A DNA stretch of 64,000 nt, taken from positions 1-64,000 of the forward strand of contig JAFIEG010000015.1 of assembly GCA_020832665.1 (NCBI GenBank), given 5' to 3'. Below the pieces are notes generated by a model, which had not been told where the DNA came from, searched no databases, and was given only the letters and a program-made list of their open reading frames with translations. The stretch comes from Pararhodobacter sp. (GTDB lineage: Bacteria > Pseudomonadota > Alphaproteobacteria > Rhodobacterales > Rhodobacteraceae). Within the stretch, counting starts at the first letter, position 1, and each line of letters opens with the position of its first letter. A program made the position numbers and the translations under genes. Shown here piece by piece: positions 45,649 through 54,570 of the stretch.

Positions 45649-46585
45649 TGACCAGATCCCCGCTTTTCGCGCGCGAAATGCAGATCATGATGTGGCTGTC
45701 CTTTTCGTCATCCATCAGCACCATGTCGCGGTGATCGGCCTCGCCCTCGATGAGCCGGCTCTTGCAGGTGCCACATGTGCCGCTCTCGCAGGAACTGACG
45801 GTGCGCTCGCCGGCATCGCGCAGCGCTTCCAGGATGGTCTTGTCGGCCGGCACCGCGATGCTGCGCCCGCTGCCGGCCAGCGTGACGTTGAAGGCGCGAT
45901 CATCGGCGCGCACCACCTCGACGGGCTTGAAATCCTCGAAATGCAGGCGCCCCTCGGGCCAGTGACCGGAAAGCGCCTTGATCTCTTCCATCAGCGGCGC
46001 CGGGCCGCAGCAATAGACATGTGCTTGGCTGGGCTTTTCGAAATGGTCCCAGAAATCGAAGAAATTGTCCTCGTCGCCCTCGTCGTGATGAATGGTGACC
46101 TTGCCGGGCAGGGCGGTGATCTCGTCCAGATAGGCGGTCTCGGCGGCGCTGCGGGTGCAGTAGATCAACTCGAAGGGCTTGCCCTGGCCGGCCAGTTGCC
46201 GCGCCATGGCGTAGATCGGCGTGATGCCGATGCCGCCGGCGATGAGCAGATGGCGCGGCGCCTCGACCAGCTCGAACTCGTTTTCGGGGGCGGTGAGCTG
46301 GAGCACCATGCCCTCGCTCGCCGATGCGTGCATCGATTCCGAGCCACCGCGCGAGGCCGGTTCGCGCTTGACGGCGATGACATAGTTTTCCGGCGCTGCG
46401 CCATCATTGATAAGCGAGTAGCGCCGCATCGCTCCGGAAGGGGTGCGAATCGTTACATGCGCCCCGGGGGTGAACGGCAATGGCGGCTCGTCACTGGTTG
46501 GCACGAGCGTGAATTCCATGATGTCATCGGTCAGAGGGCGCCGCGAGACCACTGAAAAGTCACGCGTTTCGAGGGTTTGTGACAT
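45638..46585 (-). CDS. Phthalate dioxygenase reductase-type oxidoreductase
   Basis: 315 aa. FMN/NAD(P)H reductase with HVTIRTPSGAMRRYSLIN (flavin site), LIAGGIGITPIYAMA and CCGPAPLMEEI (nucleotide site), and a C-terminal plant-type [2Fe-2S] domain with cysteines in SSCESGTCGTCKSRL and a fourth in HIMICISRA. It carries electrons from NAD(P)H to the divergently encoded Rieske oxygenase. First gene of the minus-strand operon. Confidence 0.9.
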   Translation of the reverse strand: MSQTLETRDFSVVSRRPLTDDIMEFTLVPTSDEPPLPFTPGAHVTIRTPSGAMRRYSLINDGAAPENYVIAVKREPASRGGSESMHASASEGMVLQLTAPENEFELVEAPRHLLIAGGIGITPIYAMARQLAGQGKPFELIYCTRSAAETAYLDEITALPGKVTIHHDEGDEDNFFDFWDHFEKPSQAHVYCCGPAPLMEEIKALSGHWPEGRLHFEDFKPVEVVRADDRAFNVTLAGSGRSIAVPADKTILEALRDAGERTVSSCESGTCGTCKSRLIEGEADHRDMVLMDDEKDSHIMICISRAKSGDLVIEL

Positions 46586-46615
46586 GAGCGCTCCTGCTTG
46601 AGGAATAGCTGAACC

Positions 46616-46627
46616 TTAGATATCTAA
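46616..46627. promoter_or_regulatory. Perfect 12-bp palindrome, probable MarR operator
   Basis: TTAGATATCTAA, symmetric throughout, 31 bp ahead of the reductase start. On the minus strand it follows TTGACA (46635-46640) and lies in the promoter spacer, so binding should repress. Confidence 0.65.
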
Positions 46628-46676
46628 AAAAATCTGTCAAGCACTGGACCGAAAGCCGGTGGCCGGTTAAGCTGAA

Positions 46677-46688
46677 TTAGGTATCTAA
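46677..46688. promoter_or_regulatory. Second copy of the 12-bp palindrome
   Basis: TTAGGTATCTAA, one base from the perfect palindrome, 25 bp before the Rieske oxygenase start on the plus strand. The distance places it near the -10 or transcription start. Confidence 0.6.
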
Positions 46689-46713
46689 GTACACTGGTGC
46701 CAGGGAGGGCAAG

Positions 46714-48006
46714 ATGCTGACACCGGAAGAGAACGATCTGCTGTGCCTGGTAACAGGTGATGCGCCGATGGGGCGGCTGATGCGCCAGCATTGGGTGCCC
46801 GTCTGCCTGATCGAAGAGGTGGCTGAGCCCGACGGCAAGCCGCTTCTGGTCGAAGCCATCGGCAACCGCTATGTCTGCTTTCGCGACAGTGAAGGGCGAC
46901 TGGGCCTGCTGGATGAGTTGTGCCCGCATCGCCGTGCCTCGCTGGTCTTTGGCCGCAACGAGGAATGCGGGCTGCGCTGCCTGTATCACGGCTGGAAATT
47001 CGACGTCGAGGGCAACTGCGTGGCAATGACCTCGGAACCCGAGGGCAGCCCCCTGCATGGCAAGGTCAAACACCGCGCCTATTCGGTGAAGGAATGGGGC
47101 GGCTTCGTCTGGGCCTGGCTGGGCGAGGAAGAGGACATGATTCCCTTCGAACCGCCGGCCTTTGCGCCGAGCGAGGACACGCGCGTTTCGATCCTGAAAA
47201 TCCGCATCCCGGCCAACTGGGCGCAGATCACCGAGGGACAGATCGATTCGGCGCATTCCTCCAGCCTGCATTCCTCGGACATGGTGCCGGCGCGGGTCGA
47301 GGGGGCGGCGGCCGATGACAAGTCGTGGTATCGCCCTTCGACCGACCGTTCGCCGCGCATGCAGACGCAGACCACCAGCTACGGCTTTCATTATGCCGCC
47401 ATTCGCAAGCCGATCAAGAAGGCGTCCACGCATCACTACCTGCGAATCACCGAGTATATCGCGCCCTTCACCTCGCTGATTCCGCCCAACAACAACTACA
47501 ATGTCGCCACCGTCATCGTGCCCATCGATGACGAGACATCGCATTTCCACTTCATCGCCTGGGGCGGCAAGGCCTGCCCATCAACCGAGGACTGGCGCAA
47601 GTTCAACCATGTGCAAAAGGGCATCCATCTGGATGAGCGCTGGGTGTCGAAGCGGCAGCTGCACAACAACTTCCTGCAGGATCGCCAGATGATGAAGCTG
47701 GGCAATTTCACCGGCATCCAGGGCATTCCCAACCAGGACATCGCCATGTGGGTGTCGATGGGCGCCATTGTCGATCGCTCAAACGACATACTGGGCGCAT
47801 CGGATCTGGCGATTGTCGAGTTTCGCCGCCTGATGGTGGATGCCGCCATCAAGGTCGCCGAGGGCGGCGTCGCCATCGGCCGGGAAGAGCCGCGCGTGCG
47901 CCATGTCGACATCTCCTCGAAGGAAGGGGTTTTCCCCAAATCGGTGGACTGGCGCGAAATCGACGGCTCGGCTGGCGCCAAAGGAAAGACCGAAGCCGCC
48001 GAATAG
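46714..48006 (+). CDS. Rieske oxygenase alpha subunit, phthalate 4,5-dioxygenase-like
   Basis: 430 aa. Rieske ligands Cys70, His72, Cys89, His92 (CPHRRAS and CLYHGW) and mononuclear iron ligands in EGQIDSAHSSSLHSSDM (His181, His186). The layout and the run of serines match the phthalate 4,5-dioxygenase type, which takes electrons from a PDR-type reductase such as the divergent gene. Substrate is a family-based inference; related enzymes demethylate methoxy-aromatics. Confidence 0.88.
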   Translation: MLTPEENDLLCLVTGDAPMGRLMRQHWVPVCLIEEVAEPDGKPLLVEAIGNRYVCFRDSEGRLGLLDELCPHRRASLVFGRNEECGLRCLYHGWKFDVEGNCVAMTSEPEGSPLHGKVKHRAYSVKEWGGFVWAWLGEEEDMIPFEPPAFAPSEDTRVSILKIRIPANWAQITEGQIDSAHSSSLHSSDMVPARVEGAAADDKSWYRPSTDRSPRMQTQTTSYGFHYAAIRKPIKKASTHHYLRITEYIAPFTSLIPPNNNYNVATVIVPIDDETSHFHFIAWGGKACPSTEDWRKFNHVQKGIHLDERWVSKRQLHNNFLQDRQMMKLGNFTGIQGIPNQDIAMWVSMGAIVDRSNDILGASDLAIVEFRRLMVDAAIKVAEGGVAIGREEPRVRHVDISSKEGVFPKSVDWREIDGSAGAKGKTEAAE

Positions 48007-48116
48007 GCGCGCGCAGACCCCGTTTGATTGCCGGCAAGGGGCCAACGGCCCCGCGCGTGGCGCATGCGTGGAAAGTGCATAAAAATCAATGCCTAAGGCG
48101 CCTGAAAAGATTGTTC

Positions 48117-48128
48117 TAAGATATCTAA
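48117..48128. promoter_or_regulatory. Third copy of the 12-bp palindrome
   Basis: TAAGATATCTAA, 11 of 12 bases of the perfect site. It stands just upstream of a TTGACT (48135-48140) and about 80 bp before the aldehyde dehydrogenase gene. Confidence 0.55.
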
Positions 48129-48207
48129 ATTTTCTTGACTCGGGGCGGGCGCAAACGATTTACTGATGCCGAGGGAGCCGGCAACGGCTCGGGGGAGAGA
48201 GACGCGA

Positions 48208-49683
48208 ATGGACGGAGATCGCAGCGCAGCGGCCAAAGCGCGCGCATCGGTTCTGCCAGGTCAGTCAGGGCTGTTCTATGGCGGCGCCTGGCACCCCGGA
48301 TCGGGGCGCATCGAGGTGCGCTGCCCGGCCGATGGCAGCGCGCTGGCAAGCGTGTCCAGCGCCGGGCAGGCCGAGCTTGACCAGGCGGTTGCTGCCGCGC
48401 GCACGGCGCAGCGCGACTGGAAGCGCAGCGCACCCCTCGAGCGTGCGCGGCTGATGCGCCAGGCTGCGACGGTGGTGCGCGCCCATGCCGAGGAGCTGGC
48501 GCTGCTCGATGCGCTCGACAGCGGCAACCCCCTCAAGGGCATGTTGTTCGATGTCGAACTCGGCGCCACCTTGATGGAATTCTTCGCCGGGCTCGCGACC
48601 GAGGTGAAGGGCAGCACCATCCCCGCCGGCGGGAACCGGCTGAACTATGTGCAGCGCGAACCGCTTGGCGTGGTGGCGCGGATCGTGCCGTTCAACCATC
48701 CGCTGATGTTTGCGTGCGCCAAGCTGGCCGCGCCCATCATTGCCGGCAACGCGGTGATCCTCAAGCCATCCGAGGAAACGCCGCTTTCGGCGCTTCGTCT
48801 GGCCGAGCTGATCGGCAATCTGTTCCCGCCGGGGCTGTTGAGCGTGCTCAACGGCGACGGCGCGCTGGGTGCGGCGATGGCGGGCCATCCGGGCATCAAC
48901 AATGTCAGCCTGGTCGGTTCGGTTGCGACGGGCCGCGCCGTGATGGCGCAGGGTGCTGCAACGCTCAAGCGCCTGACCCTGGAACTGGGCGGCAAGAACG
49001 CGCTCGTGGTGTTTCCCGATGCCGATCTCGACGCCGCGATTGCCGGCGCCGTCAAGGGCATGAATCTGGGCTGGACGGCGGGCCAGTCCTGCGGTTCGAC
49101 CAGCCGGATCTTCGTGCATGACAGCCTTCATGACGCCATGGTGGCCGGGCTCAAAACGGCTTTCGACAAGGTGGCGCTGGGCGACCCGGCAGACCCCGAG
49201 ACCGAAATGGGCTGCCTTTCCACCGCCGCGCAGTATGAAAAGACGCGCCAGTATATCGAAACCGCGATCGCCGAAGGCGCGCGCATGGTCTCCGGCGGGC
49301 CGGTGCCCGATACCCTGTCGGGCGGGTTTTATGTCCGCCCCACCCTGTTCGACGGGGTCACCCCCGACATGCGCATCGCCCGCGAAGAGGTATTTGGCCC
49401 GGTGCTGTCGGTGCTGCGCTGGTCCGATCGCGAAGCGATGATCGAGGCGGTGAACGCGCTCGATGTGGGGCTGACCGCCTCGGTCTGGACGCGCGATCTG
49501 CAGACCGCGCTGGATGCGGTCAACGATATCGAGGCGGGTTATGTCTGGGTGAACAATGCCAGCGATCATTTTCTCGGCGCCCCGTTCGGCGGAGTGAAAC
49601 AGTCCGGCATCGGCCGCGAGGAGTGTCTGGAGGAGCTTCTTGCCTATACCGAGCTGAAGAATGTCAGCATCGCGCTGACCTGA
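48208..49683 (+). CDS. NAD(P)-dependent aldehyde dehydrogenase
   Basis: 491 aa. Family motifs: VPFNHPLMFACAKLAAPIIAGNA (nucleotide site), LKPSEETPLSA, LELGGKNALVV (general-base Glu), the nucleophile Cys in GQSCGSTSR near residue 294, and EEVFGPVLSV. It oxidises an aldehyde to an acid. The start at 48208 follows GGGGGAGAG; the earlier ATG at 48166 is a weaker choice. It may act on the aldehyde made by the ThDP enzyme, or on a substituted benzaldehyde feeding the oxygenase. Confidence 0.88.
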   Translation: MDGDRSAAAKARASVLPGQSGLFYGGAWHPGSGRIEVRCPADGSALASVSSAGQAELDQAVAAARTAQRDWKRSAPLERARLMRQAATVVRAHAEELALLDALDSGNPLKGMLFDVELGATLMEFFAGLATEVKGSTIPAGGNRLNYVQREPLGVVARIVPFNHPLMFACAKLAAPIIAGNAVILKPSEETPLSALRLAELIGNLFPPGLLSVLNGDGALGAAMAGHPGINNVSLVGSVATGRAVMAQGAATLKRLTLELGGKNALVVFPDADLDAAIAGAVKGMNLGWTAGQSCGSTSRIFVHDSLHDAMVAGLKTAFDKVALGDPADPETEMGCLSTAAQYEKTRQYIETAIAEGARMVSGGPVPDTLSGGFYVRPTLFDGVTPDMRIAREEVFGPVLSVLRWSDREAMIEAVNALDVGLTASVWTRDLQTALDAVNDIEAGYVWVNNASDHFLGAPFGGVKQSGIGREECLEELLAYTELKNVSIALT

Positions 49684-49735
49684 GCGGGCAGGGAGCCGGC
49701 CTGCCCGCAAACCAACATAAGGGAGGAGAGGAACC

Positions 49736-50722
49736 ATGAAGATCAAACACGCCGTCCTTGCCATGGCAATGGCGTTCTCGGTGGGGGCAGCGAATGCCCA
49801 ATCCGAGGTCAATCTGACACTGTCCGGCGGCAATCCGGGCGGGCTGTGGTCACTTCTGGGCGCGGGCATCGACCGCGCCGCGAAAGAGGCCAACCCCAGT
49901 TCGGTGGTCACCTATCAGGCCACCGGCGGCGGTTTTGCCAATATCGCGCTGCTGGGGCAGGGGCGCACCGATCTGGGCCTGGTGCATGACGCCGAGGTGC
50001 AGATCGCGCTGGCTGGCGAAGAGCCTTTCAACGCCCCCGTGACCAACATGCAGGCCATTGGCTACATGTATAACTGGGCGCCGATGCACTTTTTCCTGCG
50101 CCGCGATATCGCCGAGCAATACGGCATCACCTCGCTGGCCGATATCGCCGAAAGCGGCGCGGCCATCCGAATCGGGGTTAACCGGCCGGGTAACATCACC
50201 GCCAATGTCGCGTTGGGCATGCTCGAAGCCGCGGGCGCGACGGTCGAGGTGATCGAGGGCAATGGCGGCTCCATCGTCAGGGCTGGTGCCAACGACCAGG
50301 CCGATCTGCTGCGCGACGGGCGTATCGACATGGTCACCAACGGTGTTTTCGTGCTGCACAGCTCGTTCCGCGCCATCGACGAAAACAACGAGGTGGTGGT
50401 GCTCTCCATCCCTGACGACGTGATGGAAATGGCCGGCGCGGCCTTCGGAACCACCGGTTTCGTCATCCCCGGCGGCAGCTACCGCTTTCAGCCTGACGAT
50501 GTGAACACTCAGGCGCTGGGGGCCATGCTGGTGACCCATGACGGCGCCGATGAAGAGGCGATCTATCGGCTCACAAACGCGCTGGTCGAGCATATCGACG
50601 AGGTGCGCGCCGTGCATAACTCGATGCAGGCGCTGGACCGCGAGCTGTTCGCGACCCAGTCGATCCTGCCCTATCATCCCGGCGCCGAGCGCGCGTTGCG
50701 TGAAGCCGGGCTGATCCAGTGA
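49736..50722 (+). CDS. TRAP-TAXI family solute-binding protein
   Basis: 328 aa with signal peptide (ending GAANA, about residue 20). TAXI pattern: LTLSGGNPGGLWSLLGAGIDRAAKE, VVTYQATGGGFANIALLGQGRTDLGLVHD. Periplasmic binding of an organic acid, handed to the fused permease. It follows the aldehyde dehydrogenase by 52 bp and is coupled to the permease by a 4-bp GTGA overlap. Confidence 0.9.
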   Translation: MKIKHAVLAMAMAFSVGAANAQSEVNLTLSGGNPGGLWSLLGAGIDRAAKEANPSSVVTYQATGGGFANIALLGQGRTDLGLVHDAEVQIALAGEEPFNAPVTNMQAIGYMYNWAPMHFFLRRDIAEQYGITSLADIAESGAAIRIGVNRPGNITANVALGMLEAAGATVEVIEGNGGSIVRAGANDQADLLRDGRIDMVTNGVFVLHSSFRAIDENNEVVVLSIPDDVMEMAGAAFGTTGFVIPGGSYRFQPDDVNTQALGAMLVTHDGADEEAIYRLTNALVEHIDEVRAVHNSMQALDRELFATQSILPYHPGAERALREAGLIQ

Positions 50723-52635
50723 GCGAATCCCTCGGGATCAAATCGCTTGTCACCACGGGCCGGCGGCGCAAGTTCGCCGGCCCGCAGGGGGTGGTGTTCA
50801 CCATCCTGGGGGCGCTGCTGGCTGTCTGGGTGATCTATGCCAATCTCTTCGTCATTTCCGACCGGCTGGTCATCGGCATCCTGTTCGTTTCGGGCATTTT
50901 CACGCTGCTGTTCCTGACCGTGGGCGGCAGCCCCAACGCCCCCGACCTGCCCACGCCTTTCGACTGGGCGCTTTCGGCACTCAGCGCCGCCTGCGGCATC
51001 TATTTCTTTGTCACCGCCGATGCGATCTCCAACCGCATCTCGCTGCTCGAGCCCTTCACGCCGGCGCAGTTCTGGTTCGGCACGGCGCTGCTGGTGCTCA
51101 CGCTCGAGGCCACGCGGCGCACTACCGGCATGGGGCTGACCGCCGTAGTGGTGCTGTTTCTGCTCTACAACTGGTTTGGCTATCTGCTGCCGCCACCCTT
51201 CGGCCACGGGATCAGCGATTTCGAGTATCTGCTCGATGTGCTGGTGTTCACCACCGACGGGCTTTTCGGCGTGCCCATCCAGGTGGTGGCCAGCTATGTA
51301 TTCCTGTTCGTCATGTTCGGCACGCTTCTGGCCAAGGCCGGCGGTGGCGAGTTCTTCTTCAACCTCGCCTCGGCGGTGACCGGCAAGACCCGGGGCGGGC
51401 CGGCCAAGATCGCCGTCATCTCGTCGGGGCTTTACGGCACCATGTCGGGCAGCGCCACTTCGGATGTGGTGACCACGGGCTCGATCACCATTCCGATGAT
51501 GAAGCGCCTGGGCTACAAGGCCCGCTTCGCCGGCGCGGTCGAGGTCGCGGCATCGACCGGCGGCAGCGCCATGCCGCCCATCATGGGCTCGGCGGCCTTC
51601 ATCCTGGCCGAATATACCGGCGTGCCCTACCGCGAGGTGGTCTATGCCGCCGTCATCCCCGCGCTGCTTTACTATATCGGCGTGTTCAGCCAGGTGCATC
51701 TGCGCGCGGTGCGTCACAACCTGCAGCCGGTGGCGGGGCTGGTGCCTTCGCTGCTGTCGACCTTCAGCACCGGCTGGGTGTTCGTCATCCCCATCGGGGT
51801 GATCGTGACGGTGCTGATGTATGGATACTCGCCCACCATGACCGCCGGTGTCGGCGCGGCCTCGGTGATCGTGGCCTCGACCATCTCGCACTGGACGCGC
51901 ATGTCGATCTGGCAGATCGTCGAGGCGCTGGGCGAAACCACGCTGCGCGTTCTGCCGGTGGCTGCGGCCTGCGCGGCGGCGGGGTTGGTCATAGGCGGGC
52001 TGTCGATGACCGGGCTGGGCATGAAGGCGGCCAACCTGATCATCACGCTCAGCGGGGGTGATCCGTATATCACGCTGATCCTCGCTGCCATCATCGCCAT
52101 CGTGCTGGGGCTCGGCATGCCAACGCCCAGCGCCTATATCCTGTCGGCCGTGCTGGTGGCGCCGGCCATGATCAGGCTGGGCTTTCCGCTGCTGGAATCG
52201 CATCTGTTCCTGCTCTACTACGCCGTGCTCTCGGCGTTGACGCCGCCCATTGCGGTGGCGGCAATGGCGGCGGCGGCAATTGCCGATGACGACCCCTTCG
52301 CCATCGCCTTCGATGCAGTGAAGCTGGCGGTGGTGGGTTTTGCGCTGCCCTTTGTGTTCCTGTGGAACCCGGCTATCGTGGGCCAGGGTGACTGGCCCGC
52401 CACAATCATGGCGGTGCTGGGCGGCTGCACGGCGGCTTTCGCGCTCTCGGTCGCGGTCGAGGGGATGCTGGAACGCAGTGTGCCCCGCCCCGAACGCATC
52501 GTGCTGTTCGCCGCGGCGGTCGCTGCTGTGGCGCCGCAGATGCCGGTAGCGCTGGGCGGCATCGCGCTGGCCGCATTGCTGATCGGGCGAAGGGTCCTGC
52601 GCCGGCCAGAGGTCATCATGGGCAACGACAGTTGA
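50719..52635 (+). CDS. TRAP transporter fused permease (TAXI type)
   Basis: 638 aa with GTG start. About 17-18 helices; the small and large membrane subunits are fused, as in TAXI systems. Sequence signs include MFGTLLAKAGGGEFFFNLASA, GLYGTMSGSATSDVVTTGSIT and GLGMPTPSAYILSAVLVAPA. Probably a sodium-driven importer of the aromatic acid used by the neighbouring genes. Confidence 0.9.
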   Translation: MSESLGIKSLVTTGRRRKFAGPQGVVFTILGALLAVWVIYANLFVISDRLVIGILFVSGIFTLLFLTVGGSPNAPDLPTPFDWALSALSAACGIYFFVTADAISNRISLLEPFTPAQFWFGTALLVLTLEATRRTTGMGLTAVVVLFLLYNWFGYLLPPPFGHGISDFEYLLDVLVFTTDGLFGVPIQVVASYVFLFVMFGTLLAKAGGGEFFFNLASAVTGKTRGGPAKIAVISSGLYGTMSGSATSDVVTTGSITIPMMKRLGYKARFAGAVEVAASTGGSAMPPIMGSAAFILAEYTGVPYREVVYAAVIPALLYYIGVFSQVHLRAVRHNLQPVAGLVPSLLSTFSTGWVFVIPIGVIVTVLMYGYSPTMTAGVGAASVIVASTISHWTRMSIWQIVEALGETTLRVLPVAAACAAAGLVIGGLSMTGLGMKAANLIITLSGGDPYITLILAAIIAIVLGLGMPTPSAYILSAVLVAPAMIRLGFPLLESHLFLLYYAVLSALTPPIAVAAMAAAAIADDDPFAIAFDAVKLAVVGFALPFVFLWNPAIVGQGDWPATIMAVLGGCTAAFALSVAVEGMLERSVPRPERIVLFAAAVAAVAPQMPVALGGIALAALLIGRRVLRRPEVIMGNDS

Positions 52636-52673
52636 ATGGCTGTGCCGGACCCGGTTACCTTGCGAGCTGACGC

Positions 52674-53594
52674 ATGATCGGCGAGGCGCTGGCGCTGTTT
52701 TCGGCCGCCTGCTTCGGTCTTGCCGGGGTGACCATCGCCCGTGGTACCGCCACGGCGCAGGGTGACAATGGCGCTTTCCTGTCGGTCGTGCTCACGGCAG
52801 TGGCCGGCGGCGGGCTGTGGCTGATGATCGGCACGCAGACGCTGGCACCGCTGAATGATGGTGCGGTGTGGCTGGGAATCACCTATTTCGTGATCGCTGG
52901 CGTGTTGTCCACGGTGCTGGGCCGGCTCACCATGTTTCGCTCGGTCATGCTTGCCGGGGCGATCAGCGCCAGCCTGTTCCGCCGGCTTATCCCGGTGTTT
53001 GCCGCTGTCTTTGCCTGGGTGCTGCTGGGCGAGAGAGTGGGCGGCATGGCGGCGCTGGGCATGGCGGTGGTCATGGGCAGCGTGCTTATGGCCATGACCG
53101 AGCGCCTGCCGGCCATCCGCAGCGACGATCGCGCCGCCGATGCGGCTGCACTGGCCGACAGGCGCAAGGGCCGGTTGCTGGGGGCGGCGTCATCGGCCTG
53201 CTTCGGCGGCTCATATGTGGCGCGCAAGCTGGGCATGACCCAGATCCCCGATGCCGCACTGGGCGCGCTGGTCGGGGCTTTGGCCGGTATCATGTGGTAC
53301 GGGCTCGCCGCCATTGGATCGCCCCGCTACCGCCGAACGGTGCTGGGCCTGTTGCGCCATAGCGGGCGCTGGCAGGTAATCACTGCTGCCGCCATGGCCA
53401 TCGGCCAGACATCGCAGTTCTTTGCGCTGGCCCATACCGATGTCGCGACCGTGGCGATCATCAATTCGACCGAGGTGTTCATCAGCATCTGGCTGGCCGC
53501 CTTTGTCTTTCGGACCGAGGCCAGGCCCAGCCGACGAGTGGTGCTGGCCTCACTGATCGCTGTGGCGGGGGTTGTGATCATCGCGTTGGCCTGA
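52674..53594 (+). CDS. DMT-superfamily (EamA) transporter
   Basis: 306 aa, ten helices in two EamA halves (SAACFGLAGVTIARGTA and SSACFGGSYVARKLGMT at the start of each). Usually an exporter of metabolites. It begins 38 bp after the TRAP permease gene, so it may close the same operon and release an intermediate or product. Confidence 0.8.
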   Translation: MIGEALALFSAACFGLAGVTIARGTATAQGDNGAFLSVVLTAVAGGGLWLMIGTQTLAPLNDGAVWLGITYFVIAGVLSTVLGRLTMFRSVMLAGAISASLFRRLIPVFAAVFAWVLLGERVGGMAALGMAVVMGSVLMAMTERLPAIRSDDRAADAAALADRRKGRLLGAASSACFGGSYVARKLGMTQIPDAALGALVGALAGIMWYGLAAIGSPRYRRTVLGLLRHSGRWQVITAAAMAIGQTSQFFALAHTDVATVAIINSTEVFISIWLAAFVFRTEARPSRRVVLASLIAVAGVVIIALA

Positions 53595-53898
53595 TGCCGG
53601 ATATCGGCTGTTTGCTTCGATTGGAGCAAGGGCAGCGACGCAAGCTGCGCTCCTACCCACCCGCCTGCGCACCCTGTCGCGCCGCAGGCCCTGCTCGTGC
53701 TGGCACATTTGCGGGCAAGCGAGCAAAGGCATGAGAACCGATCAGCCGAATCCAGCATGAGCAAGTCGGCGCTGCGTCAGGCGCGCAGGCAAGACGACAC
53801 TTGCCGTGACAGCGTTGCGTGGCATCCACCAAGGAGCGGGACTTGCCTCACCGCCCGCCTGTCATCCAGTTTGAGACTTGCTCGACCAACCCAGCCCC
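53595..53898. other. Gene-free region between convergent genes
   Basis: 304 bp. Frames are not protein-like; no clear terminator. Confidence 0.5.
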
Positions 53899-54321
53899 TC
53901 ACAGCTGTTGGGATCGGGGCGCCGCGCCGTCACGCACGGCCTGGATCGGGCCACTTCTGGCCAGTTTCCTTGCCATGTAGTGGGCGATCAGCGCCTCGAA
54001 CGCCAGTTCCAGCCGATGGTTCCGGCGCAATTTGCGCCGCAACTCCGGCACGTTCCAGCGGATGAGCCGTGCACCCGGCTGGGCGATCACACTTGCCGAG
54101 GATATCCCCCGGTTGAGCCAGGCGAGTTCGCCCACGAAACCGCTGCCATTCAGGCCGACTGCCGCCTGCCCGCGCCGCTCGAGACGCAGTTCACCTTCGA
54201 TGAGAAACCACAGCGAGTCGGGGGCCACCCCTTCCTGGGTGAGGATTGTCGACGCCTCGATCTCGATCGTCTCGCCGGCCTGGTTAAGCTGACGGAACAA
54301 CCCCGGTTCGATATTCCCCAT
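53899..54321 (-). CDS. Single-domain cyclic-nucleotide-binding-fold protein
   Basis: 140 aa. A cNMP-binding beta-roll: ILTQEGVAPDSLWFLIEGELRLERRG, then SGFVGELAWLNRG with the phosphate-binding-cassette-like GELA. There is no DNA-binding domain. It could be a nucleotide sensor or a truncated Crp-family regulator. The helical tail is basic. No strong ribosome site is seen. It is divergent from the polysaccharide gene, 249 bp apart. Confidence 0.75.
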   Translation of the reverse strand: MGNIEPGLFRQLNQAGETIEIEASTILTQEGVAPDSLWFLIEGELRLERRGQAAVGLNGSGFVGELAWLNRGISSASVIAQPGARLIRWNVPELRRKLRRNHRLELAFEALIAHYMARKLARSGPIQAVRDGAAPRSQQL

Positions 54322-54489
54322 CAGCCGTCACACCGCCTGCCCGCGGCAGGTGATGCTCCGGCGGCCGCCCGCCACCCTGACAACACCCGGGTCCATGTGC
54401 AAGCCGGTGATGAGTGCCGTTGCGGCGGATGAATACAACAGCGCCCGCCGGATACGGGCATCAGCGCTTTCCCGCCGTGGGTTGGGAAA

Positions 54490-54519
54490 TTGAACTCGAA
54501 CTGGTCACGAGGTTATGAT
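54490..54519 (+). promoter_or_regulatory. Candidate promoter of the NDP-sugar dehydratase gene
   Basis: TTGAAC (54490-54495), 18 bp, TATGAT (54514-54519), 51 bp before the ATG. Local DNA is AT-rich for this window. The following leader has no obvious ribosome site. Confidence 0.5.
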
Positions 54520-54570
54520 TTAATAGCAGACCGGATGCTCGCGCTCTGATTGTAATTCCAAGCGATTGAC

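Noticed and set aside
46560-46720. Insertion-sequence end at the palindromes
   Set aside because: No transposase gene or target duplication is nearby; the palindromes recur in promoter positions, which suits operators.
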